Source: Dactylellina haptotyla (lineage: Eukaryota > Ascomycota > Orbiliomycetes > Orbiliales > Orbiliaceae). Taken from it: a DNA stretch of 64,000 bases. Positions 9,625 through 22,344 of the stretch are shown here, one piece after another; the first letter of the stretch is position 1, and each line of letters starts with the position of its first letter. The stretch spans positions 2,790,001 through 2,854,000 of the forward strand of contig CM062382.1 in the NCBI GenBank assembly GCA_031310005.1. The letters run 5' to 3'. The translations under genes and the position numbers were made by a program. Under the pieces are notes generated by a model that saw only the letters and a program-made list of their open reading frames with translations, did no database searches and was not told the origin of the DNA.

Positions 9625-12600
9625 CTACCACCCGTTCAAATTCTCAGTTGGCGGCATCGGCGGCGGCGGACTAGCCCTATCCCCCCGCCTAGCACTCAAC
9701 TTTGGACTCTTCGGCAGCTTCCCAAAACCCCGAGGACTGACCACCCTCTTCTCCTTCTCCGCCTTCGCCGCCTCCTTCTCCCGCTCCCGCTCCTCCCTCC
9801 TCTCCTCTCTACCCCTCCGTAGATTCCGCACCCCCTCAACCCCGCTCTTCGCCTTCTGCCCCGCACTCCTCAGTAAACTCTCCAACAAGAACGGCGAATC
9901 CTCCTTCGGCGTCGTCGCGGTAGTATGCTCGTCCAAATACTCCTCCTCGCTCGCATCGTCTTCATACTCATTATCACTCGAGCTCTCGCTGCCCGCGTGC
10001 CGTCTGATATCCTCATACCCCTGCGCGTGCCCGCCACCCGCACGATTCGGCACCCCGCCCTTCCCGAACGCCTGGGGGGTCATCGGTGGCGCAGCGAACA
10101 ACGTGGGCGTCATTATCGGCGGGTGGTCACGCAATCCCAGCGGCATGCTCAACGAATCGCCAAAAGTATGATTAAAGCTCGTGACGGAGGGGGAGCGCTG
10201 TAACGACCTATTAAGGATATGGTATACGCGATTATCGTACGTCTGCGATGCCGTTTCCGCGGCGGTGTCCCCGTCCGTGGTGTGCGTCTGGTTACTGTTG
10301 AACGATTCGTCGGCGAAGAAATTATCCAGGGATTCCAGACGGAACACCATATCGCCCAACCCGCCCTCGCCGCCGACACCCTCGGAGAGCATTGTTGCCG
10401 TGCGATCCTGGAAGCTGGTGTACCCGTAATCTTCCATGATGAATTGCATCTCTGGCGCGTCTGGTGGAAAGTCCTGTGGGGTCTCTGGGATTTGGCAGGT
10501 GTAGAAGACCGAGTGGACGTTGTGTCGGGTAGTTTGTGCTTTAATTGCGGGCGATGGGATGGCCCAGCCGCTGTCTTCAGGGATACCGAAGAGTGTTTCC
10601 GTGCGTTCGTATTCCTTACGCAGGGTTCGGTTGCCCATACTCATGCGCATAACCTGTCGGTCCATCTTGCCGCCGGATATCGAGATGACTTTATCGAGGA
10701 CCTCAAGGGCCTGTTGGCAGTACTCGGTCTGCAGGAGGCGAAGGAGCGGGGAGATCAAATCGGCGCCGAGGCCGGTGAACTCTGGCTTCTTGAGGTCGAT
10801 GATTGGGAGTAAGGAATTAAGCAGTTCCATGACCTTTTGCTTGACCCAGGGGGTGGCATTTGTGAGAAGTCCAACCAGGAATATCAATGCCGGGCCTTCG
10901 TAGTCAGGGAAGAACGAGTGTCGGATGGCAGATACAACCTGCGACTTGAATCCGTCTTTATTCCTGAATCTCCCAGCAGCATAAGCCCCCATGATCCTAC
11001 CAATGTCCGCCTGGGATTCATCATCCGCAATCTGCTTGAGACTACTTGCACAAGCAAGAATCTCATCAGGAACGAAATCTTTCTCAGACGCGTCCAAGAA
11101 TCTCGGCAAGTTCGACAACAGCGCGATGAGTAGGCGATCATCACCACCAACCAGCTTGTTACTCGGGAACTTGTTCAGCTTATCCATAACCTGCAGCGTC
11201 TTTGGCAACGCCACACCGGACCGCAATCCTTTGACCATAAGCGCCTGTAGTCCCTCAAAATGCCCGTCCCAATTGCTCGGGAACATACTGATCAACACAT
11301 TGATATTTTCCTCGAGCGAGAGGTCAATCTTATCCAGGTGCTTCGACAGCAGCGACAAGACTTCCATGAACTCATTCTCATGGATGGTATGTAAACACGC
11401 AACTGTCGCCCAGAACATTTGCGGGAATTGCATTATCTCCTCCCGATCTAGCGCTGCCACTATCGCGTTCAAAGTAATCAAGATTTCCATTGCGAAAGAT
11501 TGAATATCCGGCGAATTATCGGCGATAGTATTCGACAGACGGGCAAGCATATCCCCAAGCATCGGCTGGTCTAGGTCCGCGGCATCCAACAGACATCTAA
11601 ACACCTGGAAAGAACGGCAAGCCAGATGTCTCACCGGACAATTGGTAGCCCATTGTAACGCTACCCGGCTCCATTGCACCTTCAATAGTTTGTTATCTGG
11701 CGTGAAGAAATCGAGGACATTCTCGATCATTTGCCCCATCGATGGCGCGACGCGGTGGGCGTCCACTTCAGATCCAGTTTCGTCGTACGCCCATTGCATC
11801 TTTGGTTGCTGCGTTCTAACAGCTTCCACAAACTCTCTGAAGCGGTGGAGCTCTTCGATACTCTTGCCGGTTTTGGAAATGACTAGTTCGTGGATTAAAT
11901 GGACGAGCATCTCTCGGGCCTGTTCCTGAACCAATGGGACATAATGATCCCAGAGTACAAAAACGACTTGCAGAAGTAGTGGCAGATTCGGTGCCATCTC
12001 TGGTACAGGGCCGACCATAAGATCTACCATAAATATTAAGCCTAGATGACCCCTCGAGAATCCGTGCTGTTTTCCACTACCGGGTAACGCTTCCGCCAAG
12101 TTGGCCATGTAAGGGAATAGACTAGCGTCAGGTACAACCAACGGCTCATGGGTCTTCTGCGGCGAAGTCATCAACCTCGGCTGGAGATACTCTAGTAAAG
12201 CCTCCACAAGCTTAGAGCCATTAGCCGATCCGGCCAAGAAGACAATGATCTGCTTTCCAACATTGACAAAATTCTGTTCCTTTCTTTCCAAGCTCTGCGC
12301 GATGATGAAGTCTAGGACAACTTTGACATTGCCAGCATATGGAGCGCTTGCCAATGCCATCCACAAGCCCTCGATTTCGTTGTGTATCTTACCGCTGAAT
12401 TTTACGGTAATTTCGAAAAGGTTGGCCAGGACCATATACGACGACGGACTGGGACCGCCATTAGGATCTTGCTGCAACTCGATCATCTGGACCCAGGGTA
12501 ACAAAACAGCGAGGATGTCGCGTTGCCCCTTCCCGTCAACTATATTGAAGAATAGCGTGAATTCTGAAAAGATAAAGAAGGCAGCTTCAGGTTGTTGCTG

Positions 12601-15600
12601 GGATAGTGTTCTCGATAATTCGAACTGCGCCTTTTTGAACACCGCCGCAGTTTTATCCGAAATACTAACTTCGTAATCCAATGTCGTCTGACTACCAAAA
12701 TACCGTTCCTCAGTAATTCTCAACAAAGTGGCAGCCTTAGATCGTATCTTCTGATTGTCGTCCCCAATCTTGAAAAGCGCGAGAGCGAAAGCCTTCCAGT
12801 GATCGCAGGGGTTATTCGCATTGTTGATCAAAACATCGGAAACAACCTGGAAGTAACTCTCTACCCCCTTCATATTGGTCTTGTAAAGATAGCACTGCCG
12901 GATCGCGAGGGCTAAAATATGTGGTACTTTATCATTGCATTCCAACAAATTCTTCAACGCCTTTCTACCGATTCGATGAAGTCTGTCGCTTGATTCGCCG
13001 AATATCGACTCGAGCCAGTGGAATATTCCGAGAATGTCGAATGTCAGCGTAGACTTATTCTCGATGACTTTCATAACGGGTCCGGCCTGGTATATATCTG
13101 TTAGCATCTCACTCCCTTATAAAGAATAATGTCACGTACACAAAGTGAAGCCATAGCGCTCAATGCTGCATTCTTCAAATCGTTCTTCTCGATCTCCACA
13201 GCCGCGTTAATATGTTGTCTCCACGCTGGATTATTCCCACACCAATCTTCGATCAACGAAAAGAGCGACTTCCTTCCATCAAAAGGCAGCCAGCGCTCCG
13301 GATCTGGCGCCTTGAGAATACCTTCGTAGAAGTCTTCCGTCAGCCCGCAAAAGTACCTTCTTAGCCGGTGATAAGTAATATCTCCTTTGACATCCGGTTC
13401 GCTCAGGAAGTTTTTGTTATCCTTGATTAGATTGACTATATGCCTTAACATCCAGTCGTCAGTGTAGACATCCGGCTGCAGCAGGAAGTACGAGGTAAGT
13501 TGCATTATGTGCGTGATGCCCGTTCTCCACCTGTCGTGTCTTGTCGAGCGGCGGATGACGATTTGGCCGTTCGGTGAGGGTCGTTGGACTTTGGTGTTCG
13601 CACCGTCGTTCCAACGCATGATGATGGGCTGTAGTACCTCGACAAGGGTTTTGTAGAGGTTCAGGTTGATAGATCCGAGACCGGCGATTACAGCTTCGCG
13701 AATCGCTTGGTTGTCAGAGTTGATGAATGGAACGACAAGCTGGAAGAGGGATCTTCCGGAGTTGAGGCGATCGTAAGGGTTTTGGGCGGCATTCCCGGCG
13801 GACTTTGAGGTTTTACGAGCATGTTGGAGATTGGGCGTCGGTTGGCGGGCGACTTGTTCGTCTGTTAGGGTAAGTGTAGAGCAAGCTACGATGAGATAAA
13901 TCTTCCACTGCTCTATAGATATATCTGCAGCTGTGGGAGATGTTACCCTCGCAGCCCCGGCACCTTGAAAGCGAGGGGTTTCCGATGCGAATTGTATTTG
14001 CGAGTGCATGTGATTTAACCTGGCGCAAACGCTATCACGACATTGAACTACAGTCAGGGGGAATTTTTCGAAGCAGACGCGGATCAACTTTGGGAAGAGC
14101 TTGAACCACAACGATGCATCGTATTGGTTCTCGCTGGTGGCGAGTTTCACAAGTGCATCTTGGGCGTTGTTGTCCATGAGTTCGCGACGGAGTCTACTTC
14201 GATCGGCGACAGACCATTTCTCGTCATTGACGTTTTGGTTCATGATATTGAGTGAGTCAAATTCCATAATCTGGATGATTCTTGTGAATCTCTGAGACTC
14301 TCTCCGGCTCTTCCTTGCGGCAAACGAAGCGCCGCCATGTTCTTCTTCGTCGAGGGCACCGTCAAACTCCGTGATGAGCTTTAACACCATGATGGAGAAC
14401 TTGCGGACGATTCGTGACTGGCTGGAAAGGAAGAAAAGTCCATGTGACTCGATTTCATCGACAATAGCGAGAACATTTGAGATTTCGAGATCATCGGGTC
14501 TAATTGGCTCCGGCTCCGGTGTGCTCATATTCATATTCATATTCATATTCATATTCATATTCAGAGAGAGCAGCGACGGTGTTGCAGGTGCCTTTGTCTT
14601 CTGCTTGATCGCCTCGATCCAGATCTGCAATAGTTCCACATAGAGTTTAAGTGTGTTTTCAATATGTGCCGGTCCTAGAAGGCCACCATCCGCGGTCGTG
14701 GCGTATTTCGTATCAAAGTCGAATATAAATCTAGCGAACCCAATGATGACTTTCTGTCTCTGTAACGACTGTCTTGCGATACATTTGAGCGCGTTTGCAG
14801 AAGCCATCGCAACCCGTTGATCAGAGTGCGCGGTTCCATGACAGAGGATCTCGACGATTTTGTTGAAGTTGATAAGGCCCTCCGGAGGCAAACACCGTGG
14901 TAGGGCCGACAGTGCAACAGTTAAGAGCTCAAAGTATATGTGTTTCTGGTCGACTGGTGGATGGTCTAGATTGAAACTGAAACTGGCGGCAACTGGCGTC
15001 TTTGGCGGCGGTGGGTTGAATTTTTCATCCAGCAGCGCTTTACCACCAAAGTTTGCGTCACAGACGAGGATAATTTGGCCGAGAATCTTCCCAAACTTAT
15101 CAAAATACTCTTTAGCGACGGCACCCAATCTATCAAGCTGAACTGGCCGGGACATTCTATCGAGCCTTTTCATCGCTTCGGATCTCTCCTCCACAAATTT
15201 CGCCAGCCATGTCGAAATCGGTGGCGGCTTTTCCTCGCGGCCCGTCTCGAATTTCACCGGGAACGGAGGCCTTTCTTCCTGTTTTTCGAGATCATTCATA
15301 ATCTCAAGGAAGGCTTTTATCCCGACAATCATGCGTTCGGAAGTTAGCGATTCAAGCGTCAAGTCCGTATGCCTGTGAGAGAGCAAAATATCTGCGTTGA
15401 GTAATGGGGTGAGGATATTTCGGAAACAGAAGTCCTGGTGTTTGAAGCCGATAAACCGAATGAGCTGCACGTATACAGCCATCAGATCCGCATCGGCGCC
15501 GATTAAGAACGACTTCTTTCCAGGTAAGAAGAGGTGTCGAATAACGACTTCCAGCTTCTTGACGGTTGTGTTCAATGTTTCCGAGCACCTGAAGATATAC

Positions 15601-17535
15601 ACCCAGAGTAACCGTGCGGTTGTCTGCAATAGCATTGTCCTCACGGACCTATCTTTCAGCTTCATAAAGTTGGCTTCAAGAAGTGGCAACCACGTCGCGT
15701 TGAACGAGTCGCGAGGCATGATGCACAATACAGTTCCTAGCACCGGGAACACTGCAGGCCAATGTCTAGCTTTCATAAGCATTTCCGATAATCTAGGATA
15801 GACCTGCTGGATAAACTCCACCCATCGAGGCATATTGAACTCGGTGTCTCCACCAGCAGCGACAGGCAGTAATAGTTTCATGTAGAGATCACAGTAGGCA
15901 TGTTTAATCCTCTGTACCTGCGCCGCCATGAAGAGTTTTGTGATGAGATACATCAACTCGCATCCCTGCTCGAACGCATCCGGCGGGTACAGCTTGATCT
16001 TCAGATAACTCATCCCCCTTACCACCAGTTCGATCTTTGGTTCCGCCTCCCTGGGTACAAACCCTTTGCCGCTATCCTCAAGGGCGGATATGAATAAGTC
16101 GGAGACACTATCAAAGTGCAACTCGCTCATAACACCTAATAATTGAGCGAACAGAGTCCAATTCGACATTCGTAGTGGGGACGCCAGTAAAACATCTGGA
16201 TCGGCCAGCCTGAGCTGTTGGAAGACGATGTTCTCAAGCTTGAACGCCATCTCTTTTGTCATGCTTTCTAAAGTTGTTTGACCGATGACTTCTATAAGGA
16301 CTCGGCACAGGATATATATCGCTATTGTAGACTTGCGGTCCGCGGCTATTGAGACCTGCGCCTGGGGGGATGATATCGAGTTGGAGTGGCTGTGTCCAGG
16401 GCTCATTAGCGGTGGTCCTAAGTCCTGCGGTGGTACCGGTTCCGTGTTTCGTCGCATCAACGCCGAAATACCATCTTGTATTTTGGTATTTGAGCTTGGT
16501 GGAGACATGGGCTTTGTTTGCTGCATTTGCTGGCCGACTATTAGCATATTCCTGATATCATTGATATCGTTCCTCAATTCATTCTGGGTGTGGGTACCTG
16601 TTTGAGCTCCGTCCTAGCACTATTAGCAGCCTCGCTTTTGCCCTTTCTCCAATACATGACACTGTCGATGACAGGCCGCGGTTTATGGCGGGCGATATAT
16701 CCGAGGGAGCCAATAAGTTTATCGAACGCCGGGTCCGCACCGGCTCCGCATATCGCTTCAATGTTCGGTTCCACCTCTAGTCCGCATTTCATACAAGCGT
16801 CGATCTTAGCTTCAGCGAGTCTTACAAACTAGGAACAGGAAGCAAATAGCTCTGAATCAGCATGCGTCTCGTAATATATTTTCGTTGAATTTCGGGGAAA
16901 AGAAGGATTACCTGTGTGAACAAGATATGTAGCGCGTATTCAGCGGGTGTTTTCGGCTCGGATGAGTGATGGGAGTACGAATGCGAGTGACCGTGCCCTT
17001 CCCGCCGTGATGTTCGTCCATGCGGGGTGATCGTCCTCATGGTATCCATAGAGGACGGCGCACGAGACAGCTCGCCAGAGCTGGTCATACCGGTAAGAGT
17101 CGACATGGTCGACATTTGAGACGACATTTGTGACTGAATGGCGGATATGTCGGACGCAACCATAGTGCCAGATGGCGACAGTGGTAGATCAGGGATGGTG
17201 ATCTGGTCACCGCCACGCACGGTCCCCATGTTGATGCTGTTCGGTGATAAAGGTGACGGGGTGACGGTCGAGTTTACGAAGGATGGGTTTCGCGAATGTT
17301 GTATTCCACCGTTTACGATTGACGCCTGGCGATTATGCGCATGTGGATAGGAGGATATCGACGGCTTTCTCTCTACGCCTCGTGTGTGTCCCGGAGCAGG
17401 TGCGTGTCCAGGAGGTCGTGGTGATTGAGACCTGCCTCCAGCCGCATGCGAAGCCATAACAATCCCAGTTCGCGAAGTGTTCCTCGAGTGGTTACCGGTG
17501 AGCGAGGCACTCCTTGACGGGGGCCGACCAGTCAT
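9625..17535 (-). CDS. mor2: Cell morphogenesis protein Mor2/Tao3/Furry family, about 2565 aa
   Basis: This is a giant HEAT/ARM-type scaffold of the RAM/MOR (NDR kinase) pathway. In fungi it controls polarised growth and cell separation together with the Orb6/Cbk1 kinase. Four exons join in phase 0: 17535-16912, 16828-16598, 16520-13140 and 13086-9625. Introns run 16911-16829, 16597-16521 and 13139-13087, with donors GTAATC, GTACCC and GTACGT and branch sites such as GCTAAC. The first 160 residues are Ser/Pro-rich. The Furry N-terminal region begins at EYALHILFTQ and continues through exon 2 (LIGSLGYIARHKPRPVIDSVMYWRK). Exons 3 and 4 hold the long helical-repeat body. The last 250 residues are disordered, with acidic and Lys/Arg-rich stretches. 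The total exceeds S. cerevisiae Tao3 (2376 aa), in line with filamentous fungi. Exon 3 contains a (Met-Asn) repeat. Confidence 0.92.
14526..14561. repeat. (CATATT)6 microsatellite coding for an Asn-Met repeat
   Basis: Six perfect tandem copies of CATATT lie inside MOR2 exon 3; read on the minus strand they give alternating Asn-Met. Flanked by low-complexity LSLN... and STPEPEP, this is probably a disordered loop in the repeat scaffold. The unit is six bases, so length change keeps the frame. Confidence 0.9.
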
Positions 17536-20096
17536 GTTTGCAAACCGGCGAGGTATCAGACGACCCTTTTCGACACAGAATTTGATAGTTCAGAAGCTAG
17601 GCGGATGTTTCAGCACAGCCCTTTTCGGAAAACACACACAGCTTTCCTGAGGGGTTTAAGCTTTGGGGGGATCGAACCGTTGAAAGCTTCCCCTGAGATG
17701 GTGAAGGTGTGCAGGGATTTGAAGCAGGGCCTGGTGGGTTCGTTCGTGTTTTTTAGCGACAGAGAGGGCCGAAGGAGAACAGGTCCACGGTATTTTTCAG
17801 GTTCCCATGATTCGAGAGAACGTGCAAGTCGATATGCGGCCTTGAGAATCAATTAATTGTCTCGCAAAGGCCGCTCCTCAAGCCGGGGAGAAGGGGGACT
17901 TCAGGGTGGGCTGTTGGCTTGCTCTCCACGAAAACCGGAGATTTCGGTGCAAACGCCAGAGACAGAGACAACAATCCAGGTGGGCACAAGGAGCGAACGA
18001 GCGAGGTCAGGGAGTTAATGCCGAGTTTGCGGTTATGCTCGTTTAAGTTACTCAATCCGTCGGATGACCTGCAGCAGGCTTCAGAGACATCCATGAAACA
18101 CCCGCCACGAAAGCAGATGCCCGCCAGCATTCTGAGCGATATTGATAAATATTACCCATAGGCATTTGCATATTTTGCCAATTGGGACGCGATTGTTCGC
18201 GGTCCGTCGAGGCTTCAGGCCTGATCCTTCCACGGTCGGCCAGGAGAGGTTGAGCGCCCAATTGAATTTCCAGTTTGATAGTTCGGAAGCCTTAGGCTAG
18301 CTATTTGACAGCAGCTGGCTACGCCCCACGACGGCACGGTTCGCTATCGATATTTAGACTAGCAAACCGATCCGAGGGAGTCCGTCAGCGTCGTGAATCA
18401 ATCACTTTTTGGATTAGTTCCCCATGATGTGAGGAGGGCCAATCGCCGGCATGGTATGGTATGACGTTCACCCAGTTAGCTAGACCTTAAGCAATAGAAG
18501 CGTTGAAATACCAGAGAGCAACCGTAAATAATCAATGACCGCGTCCAGGAAAGCAGCAATTATTGCGCGCCAATTTATATATATATAAATACGGTATTGA
18601 ATTTGCGTGCGAACACATAGATCCAAAGCCGAAATAGCTTAGCCGTAGCCCAAGGCCCGGATATTGACCGTTTGGGGTTTTCATCGGCATATCAAGTGTC
18701 ATATATCCTTAATATACATCACCTATATCCTGTAGCCCCGTGAGATCGAAATGACAATACCCCGATGGCAAGAACTGCTTTAAAAAGTGGCGACTGAGGG
18801 AAATAACAGTAGATGTGGCTCAACCATGAGGCTCGAGCGAGCCGGGCCTGGTGGTACCTGACATTCGGCCGGGGTGGGTAGTTGGGATCCGAGAGGCCGA
18901 GTGAGATGCGATTCAGGCACAAGATCGCTGCCGAAATTAGGGTGCTGGGCTGGTGCATGTTGTCTCTCACGTCTTCCTTCTGGAAACGAAGCAATGGGGC
19001 TTCTTTGTGATATGATCCCGGGCGAGAACCCTGTCCGAGATGCAAATTTTCGATCTGAGGGCGAAGGTGGATCGGGTGGGTGAGATTGGGAACAGTTCAT
19101 TATCAGGTCAACCCGCCGTAATAAGCACATTGGCGTTGGGAAACATCACCGCCGCGGCCAACAACGTCAAAGTCGTGCAGGCGCATATGCATATAATAAC
19201 TATCTAACAACGGACGACATCTCTGCTCTCTTCTTTCTTTCCACTCCACATATCTCCTTCTACTCCTCCTTCCTTCAGTTGCTTGGTCACGCTATTCCTG
19301 CATTGCAGTTTTGGGCGACCGCGCTATCCTTTCGGAGCTTTACTTTTCCGCCCTGACCAGTTTGTCGCCCGGCGCTTGCCAAAAGCACATGCTCACTCGA
19401 CAACCTCGCCTTCCGTAGCACCGTATTAAGTATCCTCACAGCCAAAGAGAGGAGGGGAGGCACTTTCGGGGGACGGTCTTGCGACATCTGATTCTGACAT
19501 TTCACCCGTCGCTTCACCCCCCTTCGGCCCGACTAGCTGCTCGATCCGTTGCTTGATCATCTCATCTTCTCCCTCCTCGCCTGGCTCATTTATTCCAGGG
19601 ACGTGCTCTCGCTTGGAAAGCTTCATCGCTCTCTTGTTGTCCAGCTGTCCTATTCGACCAGCTTCTTCGCTTTTTGAGTTTTAGATTTTTTTTTTTTTTT
19701 GCCTGCTGTCCTGTTCGGCTCCTTCCAGAACACCGCGCCGGTTAGCTCTTAGCACCCAACTACTCGGAGACTACGTCCCCCACCCACCACACTCCGAGCT
19801 CCCACCAAAGGCATCCCTAAAAGGAGGCCGCAGTCTTGAATTTGCTTCTTGGAGCTCAAAGATAGCTGCAGACGGTGTTTCCAGAAGTTTCATACTCGCT
19901 CCGGCCACGATAGCCTCAAAAGGTACCGCTTCCACTTCTTTATAAACCTTCTCTCGGCATCATTAGTCCGGTGCACCGAAAGACCGAAAACTGGAGAGAA
20001 AATTTTTATCTAACATATGCCTTGATAACCTTATCAGTCTTTTCCTTTCGTCTTCGTCAGTGATAGATTATAGATAAATAGCAACGGACCGCAACC
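17536..20096. promoter_or_regulatory. 2.5 kb divergent intergenic region between MOR2 and CPR
   Basis: No convincing gene. The short open frames on both strands lack ATG-codon context or domain resemblance. An AT repeat lies at about 18573-18592 (TATATATATATAAATA). From 19216 to 19285 the plus strand is a C/T-rich tract, and a 15-T run sits at 19686-19700. Pyrimidine-rich stretches like these commonly lie in fungal core promoters, so the CPR transcription start is probably between 19200 and 20000. Strong expression control is expected for CPR, but I cannot name a binding site with confidence. Confidence 0.5.
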
Positions 20097-22344
20097 ATGG
20101 CGATCGAATACGATACCGCGGATATCGTCATCCTCTCGGCGATCTTCGCTGCAACTATAGCTTATTTCACGAAAGGCAGCCTCTGGGGTAAGCCGAAGGA
20201 TCTATTTGCCGACCTCGCCCACAGCAATGGAGTCGCCCGCGCCGGAAAGACCAGGGACTTCGTCAAGAAAATGGCGGAAAGCGAGCGTAACGCCATCTTC
20301 TTCTACGGATCCCAGACCGGTACCGCTGAGGATTACGCCTCTAGGTTGGCCAAGGAAGGCCATGCTCGCTTCGGGCTGAAGACCATCGTTGCTGACATTG
20401 AAGATTACGACTTTGAGAACCTGGACACATTCCCGTCAGACCACTTGGCGTTCTTCGTCCTCGCTACCTATGGGGAGGGTGAGCCTACCGATAACGCTGT
20501 TGAATTTTACGAATTCATTTCCGGCGATGAGCCTCAATTCAGCGAGGGCGCCTCAGCCGACGATAAACCTCTCCAGAACCTCAAGTATGTCACCTTCGGT
20601 CTCGGAAACAACACTTATGAGCACTACAACGCCATCGTCCGCAGGGTTGATGGGTTCCTCAGCAAGCTTGGTGCCCAGCGATTCGGTACTGCCGGTGAGG
20701 GTGATGATGGCGCCGGTACTATGGAAGAAGACTTCTTGGCCTGGAAGGAAGAGATGTGGCAGGTTGTTTGCAAGGAGATGAACCTCGAGGAGCGCGAGGC
20801 GGTTTATGAACCTGTCTTCAAGATTGTCGAAGACGATTCGCTCTCCCCGGATTCTGACACCGTCTACCTCGGCGAGCCAAACAAGAACCACTTGGAAGGA
20901 AAGAGCAAAGGCCCTTACAACTCTCACAATCCTTACATCGCTCCGATCAGCAAGTCCACTGAGCTTTTCAGCGTTAAAGATCGAAACTGCTTGCATATGG
21001 AGATTGATATTGCGGGATCTGGACTAAACTACACAACTGGTGATCACATTGCAATCTGGCCAACAAATTCAGGAAAGGAAACCGATCGATTACTCAATGT
21101 CCTTGGCCTCATCGACAAGAGGCATTCCGTCATCCAAGTTAACGCCCTCGATTCTACCTCCAAGGTCCCATTCCCGTCTCCTACTACCTACGACGCCGTC
21201 ATCAGATATCACGTCGAAATCAACGGTTTGGTCTCCCGTCAATTCGTCGCTTCCCTAGCTCCATTCGCTCCATCAGACGCCGCAAAAGCCGAACTTCAAC
21301 GGTTAGGTGGTGACAAAGATGCCTTCTCTGAGGAGGTTTCGAGCAGATACTTGAACCTCGCGCAACTGCTCGAAAAGCTAGCACCCGGTCAGACCTGGAC
21401 TGGAATTCCATTCTCCTTGATCGTCGAAGGCCTTAACCATATTCAACCTCGCTACTACTCCATCTCTTCTTCATCATTTGTCCAGAAAGACAAGGTCGCC
21501 GTTACAGCTGTCGTTGAGAGTATCAGACTCCCCGGATCGAAGCATATCCTCAAGGGTGTTACTACAAACTACCTGTTAGCTCTCAAGAACAAGCAACACG
21601 GCGATCCAAACCCGGATCCTCATGGCCTTACTTACGATATCACCGGTCCCCGAAACAAGTATGACGGAATCCACGTCCCCGTTCACATCCGCCACTCCAA
21701 CTTCAAGTTGCCTTCGAACCCCGAGAAACCAATCATCATGATCGGACCTGGAACCGGTGTTGCTCCATTCCGTGCATTCGTGCAAGAACGTGCTGCTCAC
21801 GCCGCCAAGGGCGAGAAGGTTGGAAAGACGCTCCTGTTCTTCGGATGCAGGCACAGCAGTGAGGATTTCCTGTATAAAGACGAATGGACAGTAAGTTTTA
21901 CAGTCGCGGAGGGGTAAGGAAAGTGATAATACTAACGCGGTTTCAATCTCTTTAGGAATTCGGCGAAACATTAGGCGACTCTTTCGAACTCATTACGGCG
22001 TTCTCTCGTGAAGGTCCCAAGAAGGTTTATGTCCAGCACCGCCTTCAAGAGCACGCCACGGAAGTCGACCAACTCCTTAAGGCCGGCGCATACATCTATG
22101 TATGCGGTGACGCAGCTCATATGGCTAGGGACGTGACAGCCACCTTTGGCAAGATTATCTCTGAAAAGCGAGGATTAACCGAGGCGCAAGGAGAGGAAAT
22201 TGTAAAACGCATGAGAAGCGCAAACCAGTATCAGGTAAGGGACTATCTCTCATCTCAATTTTTGGTTTCTTTTCTTGTAGATGCAGTTGAAAATAAAGTA
22301 TGCTAACGTGATATGGCAACTCGTAGGAGGATGTCTGGTCGTAA
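20097..22344 (+). CDS. cprA: NADPH-cytochrome P450 reductase, 696 aa
   Basis: This is the diflavin enzyme of the ER membrane that passes electrons from NADPH through FAD and FMN to P450s (for example Erg11/Cyp51), squalene epoxidase and haem oxygenase. Exons are 20097-21890, 21956-22234 and 22327-22344. Both introns have GTAAG donors and CTAAC branch sites, and all junctions are phase 0. The domains in order are: N-terminal anchor (VILSAIFAATIAYF, residues 11-24); FMN-binding flavodoxin part with FFYGSQTGTAEDYASR near residue 66 and FGLGNNTYEHYNAI; FAD part with PRYYSISSSS near 450; and NADPH part with IMIGPGTGVAPFRAFVQER near 548 and FFGCRHSSEDFLYKDE. The final exon codes only EDVWS plus stop, completing the family's diagnostic C-terminal YxEDVWS, whose Trp stacks on FAD. 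The length is normal. Confidence 0.97.

Noticed and set aside
13087-13139. A frame change between the two long MOR2 open frames, first read as a gene split or frameshift
   Set aside because: A 53-base intron with GTACGT donor, GCTAAC branch and CCAG acceptor joins them in phase.
17665-17700. GATCGAACC read as a minus-strand tRNA end
   Set aside because: The T-stem does not pair and no cloverleaf can be drawn.
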